Shown here: piece after piece, positions 29,021 to 37,057 of the stretch
How the letters are laid out: each line of letters starts with the position of its first letter
Position numbering within the stretch: position 1 is the first letter of the stretch
Assembly (NCBI RefSeq): GCF_002093975.1
Contig: NZ_KZ084333.1
Location: forward strand, 29,510-93,509
Length of the DNA stretch: 64,000 nucleotides
Origin: Thermoactinospora rubra
GTDB taxonomy: Bacteria > Actinomycetota > Actinomycetes > Streptosporangiales > Streptosporangiaceae
Reading direction: 5' to 3'
Made by a program: the position numbers and the translations under genes
The notes under the pieces: generated by a model
The model's input: the letters and a program-made list of their open reading frames with translations, nothing else
What the model was told of the DNA's origin: nothing
The model's database searches: none

Positions 29021-29160
29021 AGAAGCGTGAGGCGCCTTCCGAGCTGCCGGTAGTCTGCTGTGACATGGGAGGCTACCTGGGCCGTGACCTGGTCAAGGAC
29101 GGCCCAAGCGACCGTCAACGGTCCGCCTCCCGGGGAAACCGCAGGTCAAGAGCGTGCCAG
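29021..29160 (-). ncRNA. Probable c-di-AMP (ydaO/yuaA-type) riboswitch
   Basis: The 5' leader of the CHAP gene has blocks resembling the ydaO/yuaA aptamer. Read on the minus strand they are GGTTTCCCCGGGAGGCGGACC-like purine-rich pairing (about 29120-29142), GGTAGCCTCCCATG followed by ACAGCA (29056-29077), and the conserved GACTACCGGCAGCT then CGGAAGGC (29031-29055) just before the start codon. In actinobacteria this class sits before peptidoglycan hydrolase genes. The match was made by eye, without a covariance model, and the 5' boundary is approximate. Confidence 0.5.
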
Positions 29161-29238
29161 ATATGTCAGAAATCGGCGGCAAAATGCATAAAAGATCTAC
29201 CTGCGAGAGGTTTAGCCGCCAGACCGAATAGAGTTCGG

Positions 29239-29252
29239 TAGAACACGTTCTA
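29239..29252 (+). promoter_or_regulatory. KstR-type operator overlapping a leaderless promoter
   Basis: TAGAACACGTTCTA fits the published KstR consensus TnnAACnnGTTnnA at every fixed position and is a near-perfect palindrome. Its right edge overlaps a -10-like TAGAAT at 29251-29256, six bases before ATG 29263, so binding would block a leaderless promoter for the thioesterase gene. Confidence 0.7.
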
Positions 29253-29262
29253 GAATACCGTC

Positions 29263-29886
29263 ATGACGATCAGCCCTGAGCGCGTGACCGCCCTGTGTCG
29301 CCTGGCCCAGCAGACGCGCGACCTGATGGACGCGGTCGCGCTGACCGATGTGGCCGACGGCGAGCTGCAGGCCGTCACCGCCGAGCTGGCCGCGCTGACC
29401 GGACGGCTGCGCGCCGCGGCCCGGCCCACGCCGCAGCCCCTGGAACTGGCCCCCGACGGCACGCTGCGGCACCTGGGCAACGCCGTCACCGGCGCGGCCA
29501 ACCCGCACGCGCTCCCGCTGGTGGTCGAGCTCGACGGCAACGGCGTACGCGCCGACGTGACCTTCCGCCCCCTGCACGAGGGGCCTCCGGAGGGTGTCCA
29601 CGGCGGCATCACCGCCATGATCCTGGATCACCTGCTGGGCCAGGCCGTGGCGGCCGCCGGATTCCCGGGGATGACCGGCACGCTGACCGTCCGCTACCGC
29701 AGGCTGGTGCCGTACGGCACGCCACTGGTCGCCACGGCCGAGCATGCGCGCTCGGAGGGGCGCAAGGCGTGGGCCGAGGGCCGGATCGCCCTCCCGGACG
29801 GCACGCCGCTGGTCGAGGCGAGCGGGCTGTTCGTCACCCCGACCGCGTGGATGGACGCGCAGTGCCCGACGTCGCTGCGCGGTTGA
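29263..29886 (+). CDS. PaaI-family hotdog-fold thioesterase
   Basis: A 207-residue acyl-CoA thioesterase-like protein. Residues 1-70 are a helical extension, then the hotdog domain follows with the family motif EGVHGGITAMILDHLLGQAV, where HGG lies at the start of the central helix, and GMTGTLTVRYRRLVPYG. It would release CoA from an acyl-CoA intermediate. The promoter carries a KstR-type operator, linking it to lipid or steroid catabolism by analogy with mycobacteria and rhodococci. The gene stands alone, with no partner downstream. Confidence 0.88.
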   Translation: MTISPERVTALCRLAQQTRDLMDAVALTDVADGELQAVTAELAALTGRLRAAARPTPQPLELAPDGTLRHLGNAVTGAANPHALPLVVELDGNGVRADVTFRPLHEGPPEGVHGGITAMILDHLLGQAVAAAGFPGMTGTLTVRYRRLVPYGTPLVATAEHARSEGRKAWAEGRIALPDGTPLVEASGLFVTPTAWMDAQCPTSLRG

Positions 29887-29964
29887 GTAGGGGGCTACTC
29901 ATGTGGCGGATGTGACCTGTCCCGGATGCTGCTTCCTGTCCATCGACGAGCAGAGAGGAAGCCG

Positions 29965-30630
29965 ATGTACGGGAAGGTCGCGAGCGTCACGTTGCTGGCG
30001 GCGAGCCTGCTGGTGTGCGGGGGAGCGGCGGCGGCGAGCCAGGCCGGTTCGGAGGTCGTCTACGCCTGCGTGGCCAAGAACGGCGCGGTCCGCATCGTGA
30101 GCGCGAAGACCAAGTGCCGCACGGGTGAGCGCAAGGAGTGGTGGAACCGGACCGGCCCCCAGGGACAGCAGGGCCCGGCGGGTCCGCAGGGCCGGCAGGG
30201 CGAGCGGGGACCACAGGGTGAAAGGGGTCCTCAAGGCGAGCGCGGGCCACAGGGCGAGCGCGGACCCCAAGGCGAGCGCGGGCCACAGGGCGAGAAAGGC
30301 CCTCAGGGCGAGCGCGGACCGCAGGGCGAGAAGGGCGAGCCGGGCCCTGCCGGGCCTCCCGGACCGAAGGGCGAGAAGGGCGACGGCATGGGCAACGTCA
30401 GGATCAAGCGGGTCGCCTTCGACCAGGACGTCTTCTTCCAGCATCACGACGTCGCGTGTAACTCCGACGAGATCGCCGTGGGCGGCGGGTTCGAGCTGAC
30501 CCGGCTGGGCCCGGAGACCAGGGCTGTCTCCAGCTACCCGCTCGGCGGCACCGGCAGTCCGTCCGGCTGGCGCGTCAGCATCCAGAACGGCGCGGAGGGC
30601 CTGGTTTACGTGATCTGCGTGGAGAGGTGA
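29965..30630 (+). CDS. Secreted collagen-like protein
   Basis: A 221-residue exported protein: a signal peptide at 1-25, a short cysteine-containing domain ([19 protein letters not shown]), a collagen-type Gly-X-Y region of about 26 triplets (about residues 62-138, mostly GPQGER), and a C-terminal globular domain with two cysteines ([16 protein letters not shown] through YVICVER). The triplets should form a trimeric rod on or outside the cell. An AGAGGAA site precedes ATG 29965. Similar end-domain proteins exist in actinomycetes; the function is unknown. The repeats are nearly identical at DNA level, so copy number may vary. Confidence 0.85.
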   Translation: MYGKVASVTLLAASLLVCGGAAAASQAGSEVVYACVAKNGAVRIVSAKTKCRTGERKEWWNRTGPQGQQGPAGPQGRQGERGPQGERGPQGERGPQGERGPQGERGPQGEKGPQGERGPQGEKGEPGPAGPPGPKGEKGDGMGNVRIKRVAFDQDVFFQHHDVACNSDEIAVGGGFELTRLGPETRAVSSYPLGGTGSPSGWRVSIQNGAEGLVYVICVER

Positions 30631-30733
30631 CGAGCCGGCGTTCTCGCCGTTCGCCTGGACCGGACAAGGAGCAAGCCGTGTGGTGATCCGACCCGTGCCA
30701 GAGGAGGGGTACGGCGGCGCGGGATGCGGCATG

Positions 30734-30759
30734 CTTTCCGCCACCCGGAAGGCGGAAAG
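30734..30759. terminator. Possible bidirectional terminator hairpin
   Basis: CTTTCCGCC at 30734-30742 pairs exactly with GGCGGAAAG at 30751-30759 around an eight-base loop. It lies between the collagen-like gene and the convergent small gene at 30856 and could end both. No U-tract follows. Confidence 0.5.
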
Positions 30760-30855
30760 GATCACCGCGCCGCCGTCCTCGCTCGCCATCGCGTTCTCCC
30801 AGGAGCCGAGAAAAGTGATCAGGCAGTCCCGGCAGCGGCATGGGCACGGCGCACA

Positions 30856-31122
30856 TCAGTGACGGCCCTGCTGGAGCACTGCGGGCACGGGATGCGTGGC
30901 GCGCAGATCCCGGTAGCGGAAGGCGATACGGCGGGCGGCACGGTCCGGCTCGCAGGCGGGGTGCCAGGAGTACACCGGCCTCTTGCGCCGCTCCTCCCAG
31001 CCGGAGCCCCACCAGAACCGGTCACCGTTGCACCAGACCAGCAGCCCGGCCCGGACCGAGACGACGGCCAGGCCGTACCCGTCGTGGACGTCTACGCCGA
31101 TGCCCTGGTCCGCCAGGGTCAT
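30856..31122 (-). CDS. Small hypothetical protein (actinobacterial type)
   Basis: An 88-residue soluble protein with a compact aromatic and basic core: VDVHDGYGLAVVSV, VWCNGDRFWWGSGW and SWHPACEPDRAARRIAFRY. Similar short proteins are frequent in Streptosporangiales-type genomes, usually beside regulators, with no known function. I recognise the pattern but not a named domain. Its upstream side is occupied by the decayed IS256 element, so the original promoter or partner gene may have been displaced. Confidence 0.55.
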   Translation of the reverse strand: MTLADQGIGVDVHDGYGLAVVSVRAGLLVWCNGDRFWWGSGWEERRKRPVYSWHPACEPDRAARRIAFRYRDLRATHPVPAVLQQGRH

Positions 31123-31170
31123 ATCCCGTGGAGTGGCGTAGCCGGGATCATGTGGGGTGCTGGCTCGCTA

Positions 31171-32128
31171 TCAGTTCGTGGTTGGCGGGGTAGAGCTGGT
31201 CCATACTGCCTTCGGGCAGGTAGCGGCGGGGGAAGGCGATCCATTCGTCGTGCCTCTCGATGAGCACGCCGGTGGTGAGCCGTTGGCGGGCGTCGGGGTG
31301 GGGAAGATCTGCCCGACGTCGGCTCGGCGCTTGATCTCACGGTTGATCTGCTTCAGGGGATTGGTCGATTGGATCTTCTTCCCATGCCGGCGCCCAGCAT
31401 GACTTTGCGCACCGTGGTGATCAGGCCGCCGTGGTGGTCGGCGATCACCAGGCGGACGCCGTGCGGGCCGCGTTCGCGCAGGGAGCGCAGGATCTGGCTC
31501 CAGAAGGTTTCGGTCTGGCTGTCGCCGACCATCGGCCCCAAAACCTCGCGCCCGCCCTCTTCGGTGATGCCGGTGGCGATGACCACCGCCTGGGAGACGA
31601 TCTGATGGTGGGGACGGTCTTGCCGTAGACGGCGTCGAGGTACCCGCAGGGGAGGCGGGTGTGGTCCAGCGGCCAGGCGCGGAAGACGGCCAGCTGCTCA
31701 TCCAGGCCGAGCAGATCCGGGAAACCTCGCTTGTGGAGATGCCGTCGTCGCCGCCCAAGACCTGGACCAGCTCATCCACGCTGCGGGTGGAGACCCCGTG
31801 CACGTAGGCCGCGATGATGACCGCATACAGCGCCCGGCCGGGTGCGGCGCCTGCGCTGGAGCAGGCTGGAGGAAACTGCCGGTGCGCACCTTGGGGATGG
31901 CTACCTCCAGGTCCCCGGCCTGCGTGTTGAGCGTCCTGGCCTGGTGCCCGTTACGCAAGGTCGTGCGAGTGTCGGTGTGCTCTCCGGGCGCGGCGCCGAT
32001 GTGGGCGCGGCTTCGGCCTCGATCAACTCCTGCAGGATCTGCTGGGCCAAGACACGGATCAGTTCGACCCCCTCGGCCGTCCGTAGTGACTCCAGCAGCC
32101 GGAGTAAGTCATGCCGGGATGCGGCCAT
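31171..32128 (-). pseudogene. IS256-family transposase remnant
   Basis: Pieces of one IS256/Mutator-type transposase appear in order in different minus-strand frames. These are an N-terminal MAASRHDLLRLLESLRTAEG (about 32128-32010), LNTQAGDLEVAIPKVRTGSF (about 31960-31870), STRSVDELVQVLGGDDGIST (about 31800-31720), ATGITEEGGREVLG through VRLVIADHHGGL (31586-31400), then KKIQSTNPLKQINREIKRRA (about 31390-31320). At least three frameshifts and an internal deletion of about 120 residues (after VMLGAG) make it non-functional. No terminal inverted repeats were identified. It marks the left edge of the foreign-looking island. Confidence 0.85.
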
Positions 32129-32613
32129 CGCGCTGCCTCTCGCTTGAACGGGCTTCCTCTACTCGGAGAGTCGCGCGGTGGCCGCCTGGTGGCCAGGGGC
32201 CATTCCAAGAGTCCTGTACATCACTTGGCGGGACTCCATTCGTCTACATGGTGCACCGGCTGACCCATTCCGACACGCCACAGCACGCCTACGCGAGTCC
32301 GTGGGCCAGGTGCGAGGCCGAACGCTGGCTCTTCCGCATCTCATCGTTAGCCACGCCGGGTAGCCATTGCTTTACGAAGCAGTCCAATCCCACGGCCTGG
32401 TCATGGGGCAATGCGATCCGCGGACACATCTCCGAGTGTATTGCCACACGGAGCTCCGGCGTATCCCCTGGTCAACCCTCTAACCCGATGACCATTCCAC
32501 AAGGGCCCAGGCGTGACCCATACGGGGATCTGTGACCAATGTCAAGTCTTGACGTGGATGTCACGATCACGAAGCTTGTTGTTAAGTAACTTCATGACAA
32601 AGAGTAAAAAAAC
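32129..32613. other. Intergenic region before nuclease gene, with palindrome
   Basis: No convincing gene is seen in these 485 bases; the long frames are shadows. Base composition is clearly less GC-rich than the flanks. A perfect 13-base palindrome GTCAAGTCTTGAC at 32541-32553 lies 60 bases before the nuclease gene and may be an operator. A run of seven A residues precedes the ATG. Confidence 0.5.
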
Positions 32614-33867
32614 ATGACATGGCGTCGGAAGATACTCCGTCACCTTAGCCTGTTATCCGCCCTCCTTCTTTCACTCTCAGCCCTCATCGGTTCGACCGGG
32701 CGGGCAAGCGCCGATCCAGCGCCGCAAGACGAAGCCCTGAGCGATGTAGTGAAAAAGTATCGCGACAGGGTACTGGCGAGGCCGGGTCAGCCGAGAGGAG
32801 CGAGCCACCAGCGCGGGAGCGAACGATGCACGCCCGCCAGGAAGGCCTCTCCCGCAACTAAGGACCAGCTCATCGCCTGCCTCACCCCCAAGAATTCGGG
32901 CGACGTCCAACTCGCTAGACCCACATCGAGGCCAAGGGAGATACCTGATTGGTGCTCTTTTGACTATGGTGTGTGGGGCGGCGACAGGCTCACCGCCTGC
33001 TCGTTATGGAGCTGGAACTACCAGCTAATAAACCCCGAGACGGGAACGGTCGGGGGGCGGGCCACGATTTATGTGTGGAACCTGCTACAGACCCACAACG
33101 CCAAGAACCAGGTCATTTGGAAGCAGTGGTTTGGTGCTTTCGACGTCACCAACCTGGCCAAGGGCACCACTGTTTCCGCGACCACAGGCTGTGATGGCCC
33201 GTGTGACCCTTATAGCCAGCCCGTCGCGCCAAGGGCGCTTCCGACGGACCCTGGCGAGGAAGGGTGGCTGTTTGCCTCCTTCGAGTTCGCGGGGCGGCTT
33301 AGCGGAGTTCCGGCCAATACCTGGAAAAGTGGCATCCAGCCGTACACGGACTTGGCATTCGGCAATCCAAACACGCCTGCTCTGGTTGAGGATCAGATGT
33401 GGCTCGATCCGGAAGAGTGGGATATCCGCTGCGACTATCTCTCCGCCGGTGGAGATGCTCCCCACTATGGATGCGTTTTCAAGGAAGTATGGCCCGTGCA
33501 CGTCGTCGTGTGGGCAGAACTTCCTGGGCACGCCGAAGTCATCACGGCCGCCCAGAACCATCGCGATGCGCCAGGCGCTCCAGGGGATGAGCCCCTCACT
33601 AGGCTCATGGATGAAACGCTGAAGAAGAAGAAGAATGGCCAGGAAGCTTGCGAGATGTGGCCGTCACCACGCCCACCGGGCGAAGAATGTGACGAATATC
33701 CATTCCGGTCAACGTGGCAGGGAGCCTATACCGGCGACCCTGAGCACACGTTCTCAGATCTTATCCCGGAAAGCGAAAACCAAGATGGCGGAGAACAGTT
33801 GTCCTGGTTCTATCGCTATCACCGAATAATCGAAAAAGATCCATTCTACGTCGAGGTCGAAACGTAG
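32614..33867 (+). CDS. Secreted NucA/NucB-type deoxyribonuclease
   Basis: A 417-residue exported protein: a signal peptide at 1-34 (RRK, hydrophobic core, GRASA), a long beta-rich middle domain of unknown type with several cysteines, and a C-terminal nuclease domain of about 70 residues. The hallmark CDEYPF is at residues 359-364 with the catalytic acidic pair, followed by STWQGA and the ESENQDGG motif at 386-393, and a closing FYRYHRI-FYVEV segment, as in B. subtilis NucB. It would cut extracellular or competitor DNA. Base composition and codon use differ from the core genes, suggesting transfer. The large N-terminal domain is absent from simple NucB. Confidence 0.75.
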   Translation: MTWRRKILRHLSLLSALLLSLSALIGSTGRASADPAPQDEALSDVVKKYRDRVLARPGQPRGASHQRGSERCTPARKASPATKDQLIACLTPKNSGDVQLARPTSRPREIPDWCSFDYGVWGGDRLTACSLWSWNYQLINPETGTVGGRATIYVWNLLQTHNAKNQVIWKQWFGAFDVTNLAKGTTVSATTGCDGPCDPYSQPVAPRALPTDPGEEGWLFASFEFAGRLSGVPANTWKSGIQPYTDLAFGNPNTPALVEDQMWLDPEEWDIRCDYLSAGGDAPHYGCVFKEVWPVHVVVWAELPGHAEVITAAQNHRDAPGAPGDEPLTRLMDETLKKKKNGQEACEMWPSPRPPGEECDEYPFRSTWQGAYTGDPEHTFSDLIPESENQDGGEQLSWFYRYHRIIEKDPFYVEVET

Positions 33868-33925
33868 CCTATTACAGGGCGACGTCGCGCCTGCGCCGTC
33901 TCTACTCCTCGCTTATGATTCCTAT

Positions 33926-34516
33926 ATGAACGACAACGCACCGATGGCGGCCACTGCAAAGGTGTCCGTATCCTATGGCAAGATCCTCATCAAGGCTCTT
34001 GGCGAGGTGGAGTACACCGATCCTCCCAGCTATGCCCCGAACGGGTTGGTGGCTGCTCACCTGAATGCCGCTGCAATCTTCACCGGGGTGCGTGACGGTT
34101 ATGTGACTGTCACAGTGTGGACCTCCGCTACCGCGCCCTCCCTAGAGGGGGCGCGGAAGTGGGCCAACGTGGAGGAGGTGGTGTTTCCTGTCTCGCTTGG
34201 GGACATGCGCCTGTTTGGCTTCATGAGCGATGCCCCGACTCCAGATCTTCCCTCGCTCACGCCGCAGGGGCCGGGGGTCTACGCCTTAAGGGTGCATGCT
34301 TCCGATCGGCCCCGCATGGGTGACGTCGCAACCGACGATCCAGTCGAGGAATATCTCGTCTGCTCGTGGCCGCTCACGCTCGGTCGTGATCCAGCCATCG
34401 AGGCGGCAGAAGAACTGCCTGACCTGACGCGACCGGCCGTTCGGGCTTACAGGGAACGGCTTCGTGCAACGGACTCTGCCAAGCCCGGTCGTATCCACCG
34501 TCCTGCTAGGCCCTGA
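33926..34516 (+). CDS. Hypothetical protein, candidate nuclease partner
   Basis: A 196-residue cytosolic protein without recognised domain. It begins MNDNAPMAATAKVSVSYGKI and is rich in beta-strand patterns (VRDGYVTVTVWTSA, VEEVVFPVSLGDMRLFGF). No signal peptide is present. It starts 58 bases after the secreted nuclease, on the same strand and with similar base composition, so it may be a cognate immunity or accessory protein. This is based on position only. The last 30 residues are Arg/Pro-rich and may be disordered. Confidence 0.5.
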   Translation: MNDNAPMAATAKVSVSYGKILIKALGEVEYTDPPSYAPNGLVAAHLNAAAIFTGVRDGYVTVTVWTSATAPSLEGARKWANVEEVVFPVSLGDMRLFGFMSDAPTPDLPSLTPQGPGVYALRVHASDRPRMGDVATDDPVEEYLVCSWPLTLGRDPAIEAAEELPDLTRPAVRAYRERLRATDSAKPGRIHRPARP

Positions 34517-34690
34517 TCAGGCGGAGCGCATGACAGCATACGGCCTACCGATGATCTTCTTGACATGCTTGCGCTGCCTTGGGATAGCGCACGGTGCCAC
34601 TAGTAGTACTTTGTCATGATCATGCGAGGGCAGCGAAGAGCCGGGCGCGCGTGACGGTCTGACGACACAGCGGGCAGGCGCCGAGCGGAG
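34517..34690. other. Unassigned spacer at island junction
   Basis: No gene is seen. A stretch near 34597-34640 (ACTAGTAGTACTTTG and following) looks like a mobile-element end but no matching copy was found in the window, so this is weak. The RHS remnant starts abruptly to the right. Confidence 0.3.
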
Positions 34691-36380
34691 TGCTTCTCCT
34701 ACGACGGGCTGCGCCGCCTGACCGTCGCATACACCACTACCGGCAACGCCTGCGGATCCGGCGGCGACGGGCTCGGCCTGGATCCCTCCAGCCAGACCTA
34801 TGCCTACGACGCGGTCGGCAATGCGCACCCGAGAGGGCTGGCCTGGCTGGCCGCCGGCCTGCATGGGAGCATGCAGCTGGCCATTGATGACGCCATCGGA
34901 AAGGTGTCACGTCAGCGCTACCTGCCCTACGGGCAGCGACGCGGCGGCAGGGATGATCTGCCGTTCACCGACCGAGGCTTCCTCGGCAAAGTCGAAGACG
35001 ACTCGACCGGACTGGATTACCTTTCCGCCCGCTACTACGACCCCGCGTCTGCCCGGTTCGTCTCCCCAGACCCGCTCCTCGATCTGACCAAACCAGGGTG
35101 GGCCAACCCCTACAGCTACGCCGGGAACAACCCGATCGGGCTTTCGGACCCCAGCGGCCTGGCGGTGGTCAAGGACGGTGGGGGCGGCGCCTGTCACACC
35201 GCCGCACAGTGCGCCAGCTACGACTACAACACCTGCGTCAAGAAGTTCGGCGACCTGGCCTGCGCCGAAGCCAAGCTGAAGCAGGCCAAGGCCGCCGAGA
35301 ACGGATGCTGGAACACCTTCATCCAAATCCTCAAGCAGCTGGGTGATGTGATCCTCGAAGAGATGGGCATCAAGTCCGGACTGGACTGCGTGCTGAAGGG
35401 TGACCTCAAAGCCTGTGGCGACACCGCGATCAACATCATCACCAGCTTCATCGGCGGCGCCGTCGGCAGACTGGCTCTCAAGTACGGCGTGCCATGGAAG
35501 TGGGCCGAAGGCGCCAAGATCGCTAAGAAGGTTATAGACCTCGGCAAACGCGCCAAGGAAGCCTTCGACAAATGGGCACAAGCCAACGACCTGACGAAGA
35601 AGGCCGAGAACATCTACCAGGCCGCCGTCAAGAAGTGCAAGAACAGCTTTGTATCAGGCACGCTCGTCTTGATGGCCGATGGCACCTACAAGCCCATCGA
35701 CCAGGTCAAAGTGGGCGATCTGGTGCTGGCCGCCGACCCGGTCACCGGCGAAACCAGCCCGCAACCCGTTCTGGCGGTGATCGGCGGCAACGGTGACAAG
35801 ACGCTCGTCCACATCACCGTGGACCTCAACGGTGACCAAGGCGGTAAGACGGGCGCCATCATCGCCACCGACGACCACCCTTCTGGACGGCGGATCGGCA
35901 CTGGTTCAACGCCGACCAGCTTCTGCCCGGCGCCTGGCTGCGGACCAGCGCCGGCACCTACGTCCAGATCGTCGCAGCCCGGAAGTGGACAGTCGGCGAT
36001 CGAAAGGCCTGCAACCTCGCTGTCGATGGATCCCACACCTACCATGTGAGTACAGGTGTCGGGGGGCCAACGTCCTGGTCCACAACTGCTTCAATTACGA
36101 AGGTATCGCCGACGCCATAGCGGAGGAGTTCGGCGGCGTCAAGACGGAGAATAAGGACGGTTATACTATTCGTATCAAGTATGGCAGGCGCGAAATCGTG
36201 ATCAGGATTATGCGCTCAGGCGGGGAGCGGCGGGATTATTATCGCATCAGCGTTCCAGGTAAGGGCACCTACGGAAAGGACGGGGTGCCGTCGAACGACC
36301 CTGCGGCGACGCATATCGACCTCTCCCAAAACTCCATCGATGAGATACGGGCCATCGTCCGAAAGATCCAGGGGGCCTGA
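34691..36380 (+). pseudogene. RHS-repeat/Hint polymorphic toxin remnant
   Basis: The 3' part of an RHS-type toxin gene. In order: an RHS repeat (CFSYDGLRRLTVAY, YAYDAVGN), an abrupt junction to the RHS core end (RQRYLPYGQ, LDYLSARYYDPASARF, NPYSYAGNNPIGLSDP), a helical pretoxin region, a Hint-type domain (FVSGTLVLMADGTYKPIDQV, ATDDHP), and after two frameshifts the Hint end VLVHN and a 97-residue C-terminal toxin domain (about 36087-36380). One shift is at 35877-35883 (CCC run) and the other at 36061-36066 (G6 run). The 5' several kilobases are missing and an internal RHS deletion follows YDAVGN. The toxin fold is not recognised; it is rich in Arg/Lys and ends HIDLSQNSIDEIRAIVRKI. Confidence 0.8.
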
Positions 36381-36381
36381 A

Positions 36382-36699
36382 GTGGGATCCCTTGATCGGC
36401 TGTGGGGAACATATCTGGCCTCCATGGCCATTGATATACTCAAGCATAAAGTAGAACTCCGAATATTCTTCACCAAGGAAGGCAGGCGGGTGGATTGCAC
36501 CCTCCTCCTGGAGGAGGTCCAGGAGTTTCGCTTCTTCGATGAACGCCCGTTTGAATGGGATCTCGCCGAGCTCACGGAAGTACGGGGCGAGCGACTTGGT
36601 GACCTCATACACATCGACATGGTGATGTGGGTGGAAGAGGCTGGGCTGACAATCCGATGCGGCAAGGCGACGCTGGACGGAGAGCCCTTGGACCTGTGA
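36382..36699 (+). CDS. Putative immunity protein of RHS toxin
   Basis: A small acidic protein of 105 residues (MGSLDRLWGTYLASMAID, later EVQEFRFFDERPFEWDL and GERLGDLIHIDMVMWVEE). The GTG start lies one base after the TGA that ends the toxin frame, the tight coupling expected of a toxin-immunity pair. No signal peptide or membrane segment is present. The family is not recognised. The opposing charges (basic toxin domain, acidic partner) support direct binding. The gene is intact while the toxin gene is broken, as seen in orphan immunity genes. Confidence 0.6.
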   Translation: MGSLDRLWGTYLASMAIDILKHKVELRIFFTKEGRRVDCTLLLEEVQEFRFFDERPFEWDLAELTEVRGERLGDLIHIDMVMWVEEAGLTIRCGKATLDGEPLDL

Positions 36700-37057
36700 C
36701 TTGAGGTGCCCCGAACCTTCCGGACGCGGTGCCCGCCATGGCGCAGGCGAGCTGGAAAGGGAACGAGTGGCAGGCAAGAATTACTCCGAAGAGTTCAAGC
36801 TCGACTTTGGCCGGCATCCAGGTGCGTAGCCCACGACTCACCGCGCGCCTTCAAGATCACAGAGGTGGCCCAATCGAGTTCGGGCGCGGCGTGTCAACAG
36901 ACAACCACGGGCTCCTGGCTGCCGAGATGCGTCGACAACACCTCGGCTATCAGGGCGCGCTCCCGCTCGCAGGCGTGACACGCCGAAACGACCGCTGAGA
37001 TCACCCGACTCAGCCACGCCGGCCAAACCCTTCGTCGGCAGGCTCCAAAAGACAAGC
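36700..37057. other. Intergenic debris with IS3-like OrfA start
   Basis: No complete gene is seen. At 36767-36811 a plus-strand frame begins VAGKNYSEEFKLDFGR, matching the usual first residues of IS3-type OrfA (AGKxYSEEFKxD), and then loses similarity. It is a 5' scar of an insertion sequence. The remainder has no recognised content and separates the island from the catabolic operon. Confidence 0.5.

Noticed and set aside
30150..30370. Regular short repeats resembling a CRISPR array
   Set aside because: The period follows nine-base Gly-X-Y codons inside an open signal-peptide-bearing gene, with no spacers or cas genes.
31171..37057. Prophage or integrative element
   Set aside because: No integrase, phage structural genes, attachment repeats or tRNA target was seen; IS debris and toxin remnants explain it better.
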